Notes under the pieces: model-generated
The model's database searches: none
What the model was told of the DNA's origin: nothing
Seen by the model: only the letters and a program-made list of their open reading frames with translations
Translations under genes and position numbers: made by a program
Part shown: positions 1 to 5,760 of the stretch, piece after piece
Numbering within the stretch: the stretch's first letter is position 1
Layout: each line of letters begins with the position of its first letter
Source: Bacillota bacterium
GTDB lineage: Bacteria; Bacillota; Bacilli; Paenibacillales; Paenibacillaceae
Assembly: GCA_023418755.1 (NCBI GenBank)
Contig: JAEZZE010000391.1
Location: forward strand, 1 to 5,760
Reading direction: 5' to 3'
DNA length: 5,760 nucleotides

Positions 1-918
1 GCCTTGTCGATGATCTCGAAGGTGCTTATTTTCGCCTTGGCGATCAATCTGCTCGTCGGAGGGCTGATCATCCTCGTGGCCGCCCGTTACATCGTCAAAC
101 CGCTGCTCGGCATGAAGGATGCCGCCGAACGGATGGCCAAGGGCGAATTCAACATCCAATTGAAGTGGGCCAGGCGCAAGGACGAGCTCGGGCGGCTCGC
201 GCAAAGCATCAACGGCATGGCCAGCCAGGTCGGGCAATTGGAGACGATGAGGCAAAACTTCGTATCGAACGTGTCCCACGAAATCCAGTCGCCGCTGACG
301 TCGATTTCCGGCTTCTCCAAGGCGCTTCAGCAGACAGGCCTGTCCGAGGAGGAAAGGAGCCGGTATCTGAGCATCATACAGAACGAGAGCGAGCGGCTGT
401 CCCGCCTGAGCGACAATCTGCTGAAGCTGGCCTCGCTGGACAGCCAGCATCATCCGTTCGAGCCGCGCGTTTTCGATCTGGACGAGCAGCTTCGCAAAGC
501 CGTCGTCGCCTTCGAGCCGCAGTGGTCCGCCAAGGCGATCGAATGGAGACTGAATCTCCCGAGGACGAAGGTCAAGGCCGACGAAGACCAATTGAACCAG
601 GTATGGGTCAATCTGCTCGGCAACGCGATCAAGTTCACGCCGGAGGGCGGAAGAATCGGAATACGCATCGTCCAGCGCCCCGAGCAGGTCGAAGTGATCG
701 TATCGGATAACGGCATCGGCATCCCGATCGCGGAAAGGTCCAAAGTTTTCGAGAGATTTTACAAGGTAGACGAATCCCACAACAAGATGAAAACCGGGAG
801 CGGCCTTGGATTGGCCATCGTCCACAAAATCGTCGCGGGGCACAGCGGCTCCGTCGTTATAGGGGGCAATCCGGACGGAGGCACGTCCGTAAGCGTCGTG
901 CTGCCGCATCAAATTTAA
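1..918 (+). CDS. Sensor histidine kinase of a two-component system, 5'-truncated by the window edge
   Basis: The reading frame is open from base 1 to the TAA at 916-918 (305 residues; numbering here starts with the codon at base 1). A transmembrane helix lies at about residues 7-29. It is followed by a HAMP linker (about 30-82, with KPL at 33-35 and DELGRL at 61-66) and the dimerisation/phosphoacceptor domain with H-box SHEIQSPL, phosphorylated His93 (bases 277-279). The ATPase domain has all its boxes: N-box NLLGNAIKF (Asn208), G1 DNGIGI (236-241), F-box FERFY (250-254) and G2 GSGLGL (266-271). The kinase therefore looks catalytically intact. Family knowledge says it autophosphorylates on His and passes the phosphate to a response regulator, normally encoded next door and here presumably upstream. 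The first transmembrane helix and extracellular sensor are missing because the gene begins before the window; the TTG at 4 and ATG at 10 are not convincing starts. The stimulus cannot be deduced. A terminator follows directly, so this is the last gene of its operon. Confidence 0.95.
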   Translation, partial: ALSMISKVLIFALAINLLVGGLIILVAARYIVKPLLGMKDAAERMAKGEFNIQLKWARRKDELGRLAQSINGMASQVGQLETMRQNFVSNVSHEIQSPLTSISGFSKALQQTGLSEEERSRYLSIIQNESERLSRLSDNLLKLASLDSQHHPFEPRVFDLDEQLRKAVVAFEPQWSAKAIEWRLNLPRTKVKADEDQLNQVWVNLLGNAIKFTPEGGRIGIRIVQRPEQVEVIVSDNGIGIPIAERSKVFERFYKVDESHNKMKTGSGLGLAIVHKIVAGHSGSVVIGGNPDGGTSVSVVLPHQI

Positions 919-932
919 CCTAGTGGTACTTC

Positions 933-979
933 AGCCAATGAGCAAGGGAATTTCATTCCCGTTGCCGTTGGCTTTTTTT
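933..979 (+). terminator. Intrinsic (Rho-independent) terminator of the histidine kinase operon
   Basis: The outer stem AGCCAA (933-938) pairs with TTGGCT (968-973). After a small internal loop, GCAAGGGAA (942-950) pairs with TTCCC (956-960) and TTGC (962-965), with one bulged G at 961, around the loop TTTCA. A run of seven T follows (973-979). The hairpin begins 14 bases after the kinase stop codon. There is no A-tract on the left side, so it should act only on + strand transcription. Confidence 0.9.
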
Positions 980-1013
980 GTCACGTCATAGTTTATTCAT
1001 ATTCGTGTATTAA
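978..1013 (+). promoter_or_regulatory. Candidate promoter of the efflux operon
   Basis: This is the only A+T-rich stretch between the terminator and the permease gene, so the operon's promoter should be in or near it. The match to a housekeeping (sigma-A) promoter is weak and ambiguous. One reading is TATTAA at 1008-1013 as -10, with the poor -35 GTCATA at 985-990 (17-base spacer). The other is TTGTCA at 978-983 as -35, with TATTCG at 1000-1005 (16-base spacer). Either would start transcription just before or at the inverted repeat at 1026. An alternative sigma factor could also be used. Confidence 0.3.
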
Positions 1014-1025
1014 ACTGATCAAGGA

Positions 1026-1046
1026 TTCAGGAAAGCTTTTCCTGAA
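1026..1046. promoter_or_regulatory. Inverted repeat, possible repressor operator (or leader hairpin) of the efflux operon
   Basis: Perfect 9-base arms, TTCAGGAAA (1026-1034) and TTTCCTGAA (1038-1046), are separated by the three bases GCT. There is no T-run after it, so it is not a terminator. Its place just downstream of the candidate promoter and 35 bases before the permease start fits an operator for a dimeric regulator such as a TetR- or MarR-type repressor, which often controls efflux pumps. No such regulator gene is in the window. In RNA it would form a stable 9-bp hairpin, so a post-transcriptional role is equally possible. The repeat itself is seen directly; its function is inferred. 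Confidence 0.55.
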
Positions 1047-1053
1047 ATCGGTC

Positions 1054-1066
1054 GAATTTGAATTTG
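1054..1066 (+). repeat. Short tandem repeat in the leader (GAATTT x2)
   Basis: The hexamer GAATTT occurs twice in tandem and is followed by G, immediately before the permease RBS. It lies in the loop of the possible start-codon stem. It is too short to be assigned a role; it keeps the area before the RBS A+T-rich, and it contains a TTG (1058-1060) that could be mistaken for a start. Confidence 0.3.
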
Positions 1067-1067
1067 C

Positions 1068-1074
1068 AGGAGGG
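1068..1074 (+). promoter_or_regulatory. Ribosome binding site that fixes the TTG start of the permease
   Basis: AGGAGGG is an almost perfect anti-16S sequence. The GGAGG core ends eight bases before the TTG at 1082, the optimal spacing in Firmicutes. This decides against the upstream in-frame TTG at 1058, which lies before this site and has no SD of its own. Confidence 0.85.
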
Positions 1075-1081
1075 TCGCCGA

Positions 1082-4000
1082 TTGAAGGCAATCATTGATT
1101 TTTCCATGAACAAAGTAGCGGCGATGGTCATTATGATCGTCATCGTGTTCGGAGCGGGGGCCTATTCGGGAAGTTCGCTAAAGGTAGAGAACATGCCGGA
1201 ATTTTCATTTCCGTTCGTCGCGATCACAACAACGTATCAGGCTTCTCCTCAGGACGTCATGAGTCAGGTGACGAAACCGATTGAAGACAAAGTCGCGAAT
1301 ACCCCGGGACTGAGAATGCTCTCATCGTCTTCAAGCGATAACTATTCGAGCATTTTTCTTCAGTTCAACGAAAAGGTAGACATCGATAAAACGAAGCAAG
1401 ACTTGGAGAGTCTCGTTCAGGACGTAAGCCTGCCGCAATCGGCAAGCAGGCCGAAAGTTTCTACATTCGGAATGTCTTCGGAGCCCGTGTATTATATGGC
1501 GATGTATGCGACGGATTCGATGTCCCAGGCCGAACTGGATCAACTGTTTGAGAAAGAAATGAAGCCTCGTTTCGACGCCGTTGGCGGGATCGACCATATA
1601 GATGCAATCGGGGCGCGCAAATCCTCGCTCGATATCCAATTGGACGCAGGCGCTTTAGCCGCTTACCAATTAAGCCCTTCAGATGTGAACGCCTCGATCC
1701 AGGCCGCCGTGGCGAACGGTTCGGTGGGCGTCGTGAAATTCAACGGAAACACTCAAATGACTCGGGTAACGGGAAAGCTGCATAGCCTGTACGAGCTGAA
1801 AAACCTGGAAATCGTAACCGCTGCGGGAACAACGGTGCAACTTAAGGACATCTCGAAGATCGAAGCGGTGAACGAGTCTAACTTTATCGCACGTCTGGAC
1901 GATAAGCCCGCAATCGGCATCCATCTTTACAAGACGGCCGACACGAACGCCGTCGAGTTTTCGGATGCCGTCCAAGCTTTGATCCGCGAATGGGAGCGGA
2001 CGAATCCGGAAGTGACGTTCAAGACGCTATACGACAGCGCCAGCGAAGTCAAAGGCTCAATTAAAGGATTGGTCAAGGAAGGGGTACTGGGCATCGTTCT
2101 GGCTGCCCTGATGATCTTGTTCTTCTTGCGCAATCTGAGGATGACGCTGATCGTCGTCGTATCCATCCCGTTATCGATCCTTCTGACTCTAGTCGTGATG
2201 AAGTACATGAACATTACGTTGAATATTATGTCGCTTGGGGGCATGTTCATTGCGGTCGGCCGGGTCGTGGACGACAGCATCGTCGTAATCGAAAGCATTT
2301 ACGCGAACTTGCAAAAGGCCCAGAAGAGAAACGAGTCGGTCATTATTCTCGCCGTGAAGCAGGTAGCCATGGCGATCAGTTCGTCCACGTTAGTCACGGT
2401 CGGCGTGTTCCTGCCGATCGGTCTCGTTACGGGCTTTATCGGGGCCCTGTTCCGTCCGTTCGCGATAACGGTGTCGATCGCGTTGCTCGCATCGCTGCTC
2501 GTTTCGTTAACGGTCATTCCGATGCTGGCCAAGCTCATGGTGCTAAACAACGATAAGGCGACGGACGCCAAGGAGCACGGCGGGGGCAAAATGGAGCGTT
2601 GGTACGAAAAGACGCTGGTATGGAGCTTGAAGCATAAGGCCGTTACTTTGCTGCTCTCCGGATTCTTGCTAATCGCAACGATCGCGGGCACGATTCCGTT
2701 CCTGCCGATGGGGCTTCTGCCGTATTCTCCGCCGCCGAAGCAAATGAACTATTCGATCCAACTGCCAAACGATACAACTTTCGCCAGTACAGATCTTCAG
2801 GCGAGGCAGATCGAAGCGCTGCTGCAGGACGCGAAGGATGAGAGCGGCGAACCGCAATTTACTTTCGTGGAGGCGCTCGTCGGATATGCGGGCGACGCGC
2901 AAGAACGCGTGCCGAGTTATTTGCAGATCATTACGGAAGTCCGTGCGGATGCGGATACGAAAGCCGTCCAGAATCGCTATCAAAAGCTCATTCTCGCTCA
3001 GCTCCCGAAAGGCACGGAAGTCATGCCAGGTTCGTTCGCCGAGGGCAGCAGCGGACCGTCGGGTCCCGATTTTACGTATGTCATTTTCGGAGACGACCAG
3101 AAAACGCTGGCACAGGTCGCCGAGCAAATCAAAGGCAAAATGAAACAATTTCCCGAGCTTAAGGAAATCAAGGACAACTTGGGTGACGGTAAGAAGGAAG
3201 TGCAGATTACGGTCGATCCGAACAAGGCCCGTCAGTTCGGACTGGATGTGCCGAGAATTCAAGGCTTGACGGCAGAATGGATCGGCAAGTCCCCGCTCGG
3301 CGACGTCCGGTTGGATAACACGTTGTATCAGGCGGCGGTCGAGCTCGCGCCCGAAGATAAAAACTCGCTGGAACAGCTCGGACAAATGCCGATTCGAACG
3401 CCAAACGGCATCGTGTATTTGAACGAAGTCGCCAATCTCGAAGAAGTGGATTCCCCGACGGCATTCCAGCGGGAAAGCCAGAAGCTGATGGTGTCGCTGA
3501 CGGCCAAGATCGATTCGGCAGACAAAGCTACGGTATCGAACGCGGTGTTGAGCGCCATCCAGGAAGTCGAATTTCCGTCGGGGGTAACGAACACGATCCG
3601 CGGTACGAACATCGATATGATGGAAGGCTTCCAGCAGATGTTCGCCGCCATGGGCGTTGCCGTTGCGATCGTCTATCTGATCATGGTTCTCTGCTTCGGC
3701 AACGCGGGCACTCCGTTCGCGATCCTGTTCTCCTTGCCTTTGGCTGTCATCGGCGGCTTGCTGGGCCTGGTCGTGGCGGGAGAATCGCTCAATATGACGT
3801 CGATGATCGGATTTCTCATGCTGATCGGCATAGTCGTCACGAATGCGATCGTGTTGCTGGACCGTGCCCAACAGCTGCGGAAAGAAGGCTACCTGGCACG
3901 GCCTGCTCTAATCGAAGCAGGCAAAGTAAGGTTGCGTCCGATTATTATGACGGCAGGAGCGACCATTGCGGCCATGGTTCCGTTAACGCTTGGATTAACC

Positions 4001-4183
4001 AAGGGACTATTGATCTCTAAATCGCTGGCGGTTGTCGTCATCGGCGGATTGATTACGTCTACGATTCTCACGCTTGTCGTCGTGCCGATCGTATATGAAA
4101 TGATTGAATCGTTCAAGACGCGCATGAGCCGTTTGTTTCGCCGAAAAGGAAAAGTCTCGCCGGGACAAGAACTCAACGTATAA
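1082..4183 (+). CDS. RND-superfamily efflux permease (ACR_tran / HAE type, SwrC-like)
   Basis: This is a proton-driven inner component of a multidrug or amphiphile exporter in the cytoplasmic membrane. The protein has 1033 residues from the TTG start, the usual RND length, and shows the two-fold RND plan. TM1 is at about 10-29 and is followed by a large extracytoplasmic domain (about 30-330). TM2-TM6 span about 335-483, TM7 about 518-541, a second large domain about 542-850, and TM8-TM12 about 856-1006. TM4 carries GRVVDDSIVV with the Asp pair 397-398, equivalent to the AcrB proton-relay aspartates. The stretch around FRPFAITVSIALL (about 457-469) is also typical. In TM10 the motif reads VTNAIVLLDR (about 919-928), so the Lys of AcrB is replaced by Thr920. 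As I recall, SwrC-like Gram-positive pumps share this. SwrC in B. subtilis gives surfactin self-resistance; the substrate here is unknown. The next gene, 24 bases on, is its adaptor, unlike the adaptor-first order of acrAB. The start is set by a strong RBS; an ATG at 1106 would shorten the N-terminus before TM1. Confidence 0.95.
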   Translation: MKAIIDFSMNKVAAMVIMIVIVFGAGAYSGSSLKVENMPEFSFPFVAITTTYQASPQDVMSQVTKPIEDKVANTPGLRMLSSSSSDNYSSIFLQFNEKVDIDKTKQDLESLVQDVSLPQSASRPKVSTFGMSSEPVYYMAMYATDSMSQAELDQLFEKEMKPRFDAVGGIDHIDAIGARKSSLDIQLDAGALAAYQLSPSDVNASIQAAVANGSVGVVKFNGNTQMTRVTGKLHSLYELKNLEIVTAAGTTVQLKDISKIEAVNESNFIARLDDKPAIGIHLYKTADTNAVEFSDAVQALIREWERTNPEVTFKTLYDSASEVKGSIKGLVKEGVLGIVLAALMILFFLRNLRMTLIVVVSIPLSILLTLVVMKYMNITLNIMSLGGMFIAVGRVVDDSIVVIESIYANLQKAQKRNESVIILAVKQVAMAISSSTLVTVGVFLPIGLVTGFIGALFRPFAITVSIALLASLLVSLTVIPMLAKLMVLNNDKATDAKEHGGGKMERWYEKTLVWSLKHKAVTLLLSGFLLIATIAGTIPFLPMGLLPYSPPPKQMNYSIQLPNDTTFASTDLQARQIEALLQDAKDESGEPQFTFVEALVGYAGDAQERVPSYLQIITEVRADADTKAVQNRYQKLILAQLPKGTEVMPGSFAEGSSGPSGPDFTYVIFGDDQKTLAQVAEQIKGKMKQFPELKEIKDNLGDGKKEVQITVDPNKARQFGLDVPRIQGLTAEWIGKSPLGDVRLDNTLYQAAVELAPEDKNSLEQLGQMPIRTPNGIVYLNEVANLEEVDSPTAFQRESQKLMVSLTAKIDSADKATVSNAVLSAIQEVEFPSGVTNTIRGTNIDMMEGFQQMFAAMGVAVAIVYLIMVLCFGNAGTPFAILFSLPLAVIGGLLGLVVAGESLNMTSMIGFLMLIGIVVTNAIVLLDRAQQLRKEGYLARPALIEAGKVRLRPIIMTAGATIAAMVPLTLGLTKGLLISKSLAVVVIGGLITSTILTLVVVPIVYEMIESFKTRMSRLFRRKGKVSPGQELNV

Positions 4184-4191
4184 ATCGCATT

Positions 4192-4198
4192 AAGGGAG
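4192..4198 (+). promoter_or_regulatory. Ribosome binding site of the adaptor gene
   Basis: AAGGGAG lies nine bases before the ATG at 4208, inside the 24-base gap after the permease stop. There is no room for a promoter or terminator in this gap, so the two genes are almost certainly cotranscribed. The site supports ATG 4208 over the internal ATG at 4250. Confidence 0.75.
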
Positions 4199-4207
4199 CG
4201 ACTGAAT

Positions 4208-5401
4208 ATGAATGCACAAAGTTCCAAAATAACCGTTTATCGAAGAGCAATGCGGATCTCGATTGTCTTCATTTGCGCAGCCTATATCGCGGGATGCTCG
4301 GCGGCCTCCACTCCGGCCGCCGAAACCGAGGCGGACGTGAAAGCGACGATTAAAGTAGAAGAAGCGGTCAAACAGAGCATGGGCGAGCCGCGCGAGCAAA
4401 TCGCCGAGGTGAACGCATCAACGAAGACGGACATCGTGGCAGAAGCCGGCGGTAAGCTATTAAAGCTGGTGAAGCGCAACGGGGAACTCGTGAAGGCGGG
4501 AGACGTGATTGCCGAGTTTGAGAGCAAAAGCGGGAAGCTGGAGCGGGGAAGCGCCGAGGCTAGATTGATTGCCGACGAAGCGATGCTGGAGAAAACAAAA
4601 GCGGAAATTTTGACCTCTCAGATTACGCTTACGAATACGATCAAAGATCTTGAACAGGTATTGAAGGAGCAGACGGCTCAAGGCAGCCCGGAGATCGACA
4701 TCGAAAAGACGAAGCGTTCTCTCCAGGCAACGATGCAACAACTGAATACGTTGAACTCCGGCAAGACGCTTGCTTCGCTGGAAGCCAACGTCGAAACGTC
4801 GAGGCTGGCGCTGGAGCAAGCGGAGAAGGCGTGGAACGGCGGTCAAATCGTCGCGCCCTCGAATGGCGTTCTGACGGATGTCAGCGCGGATGTCGGTATG
4901 AGCGTGCAGCAAGGCAGCACATTCGGTATCGTCCAAAATACCGATAAAGTGAAAATCAAAGCGAAATTGACGCAATCCGCGGTCAAGCTCGTCGGGAACA
5001 AGAAGGAGCTGATTTACATCGACTCGGATGGAGACGGTAAACCGAAGAAAGCGAAAATCGTTTATATGGCCGGAGTACCCGATGCGAGCACGAAGCTGTA
5101 CGCGCTTGAGCTTGAGGCGGACAACGCCGACGGAGCGCTGAAACCGGCATCGCGGGTACGCATTCAACTCACGACGCAGGAGGAAGAAAACGTCGTCGCC
5201 GTTCCGGCGCTTAGCATTGTGAAGGAAGGAACCGACGCTTTCGTGTTCGTTCTGGACGGGAATAAAGCAAGCAAGCGAAAGATTGAACTTGGACGGGTGA
5301 ATGGAGCTTATCAGGAAGTGCTCGGCGGGGTCTCCTTGGGAGATCCGATCGTCGTGAGCGGTCAGCACGGATTAGAAGAGGGGCAGATCGTAGAACGATG
5401 A
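4208..5401 (+). CDS. Lipoprotein adaptor (membrane fusion protein, HlyD/AcrA family) of the RND pump
   Basis: The protein has 397 residues. The N-terminus has basic residues (R12, R13, R16), a short hydrophobic stretch (17-28) and the lipobox IAGC with Cys30. It should be cleaved by signal peptidase II and anchored as a lipoprotein on the outer face of the membrane. The order of parts is typical of adaptors: first half of a lipoyl-like barrel sandwich (about 73-105), an alpha-helical hairpin rich in Ala, Leu, Lys and Glu (about 112-209, turn near QGSPE at 158-162), the second lipoyl half (about 211-243, with VAPSNGVL at 215-222), a beta-barrel domain (about 246-322) and a membrane-proximal domain (about 326-397). 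The family binds the RND permease and stabilises or opens its export path. Here there is no TolC partner to reach, so it probably acts only with the preceding permease. Oddity: the beta-barrel contains an acidic DSDGDG segment (272-277). The TGA stop overlaps an ATG, but that is probably not the next gene's start. Confidence 0.93.
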   Translation: MNAQSSKITVYRRAMRISIVFICAAYIAGCSAASTPAAETEADVKATIKVEEAVKQSMGEPREQIAEVNASTKTDIVAEAGGKLLKLVKRNGELVKAGDVIAEFESKSGKLERGSAEARLIADEAMLEKTKAEILTSQITLTNTIKDLEQVLKEQTAQGSPEIDIEKTKRSLQATMQQLNTLNSGKTLASLEANVETSRLALEQAEKAWNGGQIVAPSNGVLTDVSADVGMSVQQGSTFGIVQNTDKVKIKAKLTQSAVKLVGNKKELIYIDSDGDGKPKKAKIVYMAGVPDASTKLYALELEADNADGALKPASRVRIQLTTQEEENVVAVPALSIVKEGTDAFVFVLDGNKASKRKIELGRVNGAYQEVLGGVSLGDPIVVSGQHGLEEGQIVER

Positions 5402-5424
5402 GCGGCGCGTTCGTCTATGTCGGG

Positions 5425-5431
5425 AAGGGGG
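5425..5431 (+). promoter_or_regulatory. Ribosome binding site that fixes the GTG start of the sigma factor
   Basis: AAGGGGG differs from the consensus AAGGAGG by one base and ends eight bases before the GTG at 5440. The alternative ATG at 5398, overlapping the adaptor stop as ATGA, has only GAGGGG (5378-5383) at 14 bases, which is too far. Confidence 0.75.
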
Positions 5432-5439
5432 CTGATCGA

Positions 5440-5760
5440 GTGGATACTGCATCGGCATACGAAGCATGGATAAGTCCTCACCTTCTTGAGTTGGAAAAAT
5501 ATTGTTACTATTTGACGGGATCGAGATGGGATGCGGAGGATCTGCTGCAGGATACGCTGCTGAAAGCGCTCGTGTACTTCGTTCAGGCTGAGCCGGAGGG
5601 CAATATGAAGGCTTTCATTATGCGCATTGCCCGCAACCTGTGGATCGACGAATGCCGTAAACGGCAGCGCAAGCGCGCGGTTTCGCGGGAAATGCCCGAA
5701 CCTGCCTATGCGGACATCGACTATGCGGAAATTCGCGGCTCGCTGGAATGGCTCGCCGAG
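5440..5760 (+). CDS. ECF-type RNA polymerase sigma factor, 3'-truncated by the window edge
   Basis: The frame is open from the GTG at 5440 to the window end (107 codons, no stop). Residues about 15-79 match sigma-70 region 2. LLELEKYCYYLTGS (15-28) is followed by the region 2.1-2.2 signature WDAEDLLQDTLLKAL (30-44), which binds the core polymerase. AFIMRIARNLWIDECRKRQR (58-77) then matches regions 2.3-2.4, which melt and read the -10 element. An acidic linker (about 84-97) follows, and IRGSLEWLAE (98-107) looks like the beginning of region 4. No region 1 is present and region 2 begins close to the start, as in ECF sigma factors, which direct RNA polymerase to a small stress or envelope regulon. 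The gap after the adaptor is only 38 bases without a terminator, so it may be transcribed with the pump. Any anti-sigma factor would lie beyond the window. The ECF subgroup and the signal cannot be told. Confidence 0.88.
   Translation, partial: MDTASAYEAWISPHLLELEKYCYYLTGSRWDAEDLLQDTLLKALVYFVQAEPEGNMKAFIMRIARNLWIDECRKRQRKRAVSREMPEPAYADIDYAEIRGSLEWLAE

Larger units (their letters stand above)
1046..1083 (+). promoter_or_regulatory. Possible RNA stem enclosing the RBS and TTG start of the permease gene
   Basis: AATCGG (1046-1051) is the exact reverse complement of CCGATT (1078-1083), and a further T-G wobble pair (1052 with 1077) can be added. The right arm includes the first two bases of the TTG start, and the loop contains the Shine-Dalgarno sequence. 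The stem lies directly after the 1026-1046 inverted repeat and shares base 1046 with it, so the two hairpins could stack or compete. Six pairs with a loop of about 25 bases is modest and may be chance. Confidence 0.25.

Noticed and set aside
165..710. Open frame (181 codons) on the + strand overlapping the histidine kinase in another frame
   Set aside because: The translation is dominated by Arg, Ala and Gly without domain structure, while the kinase frame has every expected motif across the same bases.
1026..1046. Inverted repeat as a second terminator or attenuator
   Set aside because: No T-run follows the right arm, so it does not look like an intrinsic terminator; an operator or leader hairpin is more likely.
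1058..1081. Upstream TTG as the permease start, giving eight extra residues
   Set aside because: It lies before the AGGAGGG site and has no Shine-Dalgarno of its own; the TTG at 1082 has an ideal one.
2669..3871. Long open frame (400 codons) on the - strand inside the permease gene
   Set aside because: It lies wholly opposite a confident RND permease. Its translation is rich in Arg, His, Gln and Asp without recognisable domains, typical of an antisense shadow of a G+C-biased gene, and no RBS is apparent.
4250..4252. Internal ATG as the adaptor start, giving a shorter signal peptide
   Set aside because: It would keep the lipobox, but it lacks a good RBS, whereas ATG 4208 has AAGGGAG nine bases before it.
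4460..5368. Open frame (302 codons) on the - strand opposite the adaptor
   Set aside because: The composition is Arg/Leu/Phe-rich with no domain, and it is fully antisense to a well-supported lipoprotein adaptor.
5398..5439. ATG overlapping the adaptor stop (ATGA) as the sigma factor start
   Set aside because: It is in frame and possible as translational coupling, but its nearest SD-like sequence is 14 bases away. The GTG at 5440 has AAGGGGG at eight bases and gives an N-terminus of usual ECF length.

Overview
The window looks like chromosomal DNA from a Gram-positive member of the Paenibacillaceae (Paenibacillus or Cohnella type). This is inferred from moderately high G+C, strong AAGGAGG-like Shine-Dalgarno sites at ideal spacing, use of TTG and GTG starts, a lipoprotein (not outer-membrane-linked) efflux adaptor, and protein sequences that read like that family. 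No database search was possible, so the genus is an inference.

All genes are on the + strand. Bases 1-918 hold the 3' part of a membrane sensor histidine kinase whose sensing N-terminus lies upstream of the window. A clear intrinsic terminator (933-979) closes that unit. Bases 980-1081 form a short regulatory interval with an A+T-rich candidate promoter, a near-perfect inverted repeat (1026-1046) that could be a repressor operator, and a leader segment in which the SD and TTG start of the next gene could be enclosed in a stem.

Bases 1082-4183 encode an RND-superfamily efflux permease (1033 aa, related to the SwrC/YerP type of Bacillus). After 24 bases comes a lipoprotein HlyD/AcrA-type adaptor (4208-5401). 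Together they make a permease-adaptor pair with no outer-membrane channel, as expected for a cell without an outer membrane. At 5440 the beginning of an ECF-type sigma factor opens with its own strong RBS and a GTG start, 38 bases after the adaptor and with no terminator between. It runs off the window end.

The likely unit is therefore [permease - adaptor - sigma factor], set apart from the upstream two-component kinase. I see no mobile element, CRISPR array, RNA gene or other sign of a wholly new system. The points most worth a second look are the regulatory interval before the pump, the altered proton-relay site in the pump, and the sigma factor attached to the pump genes.
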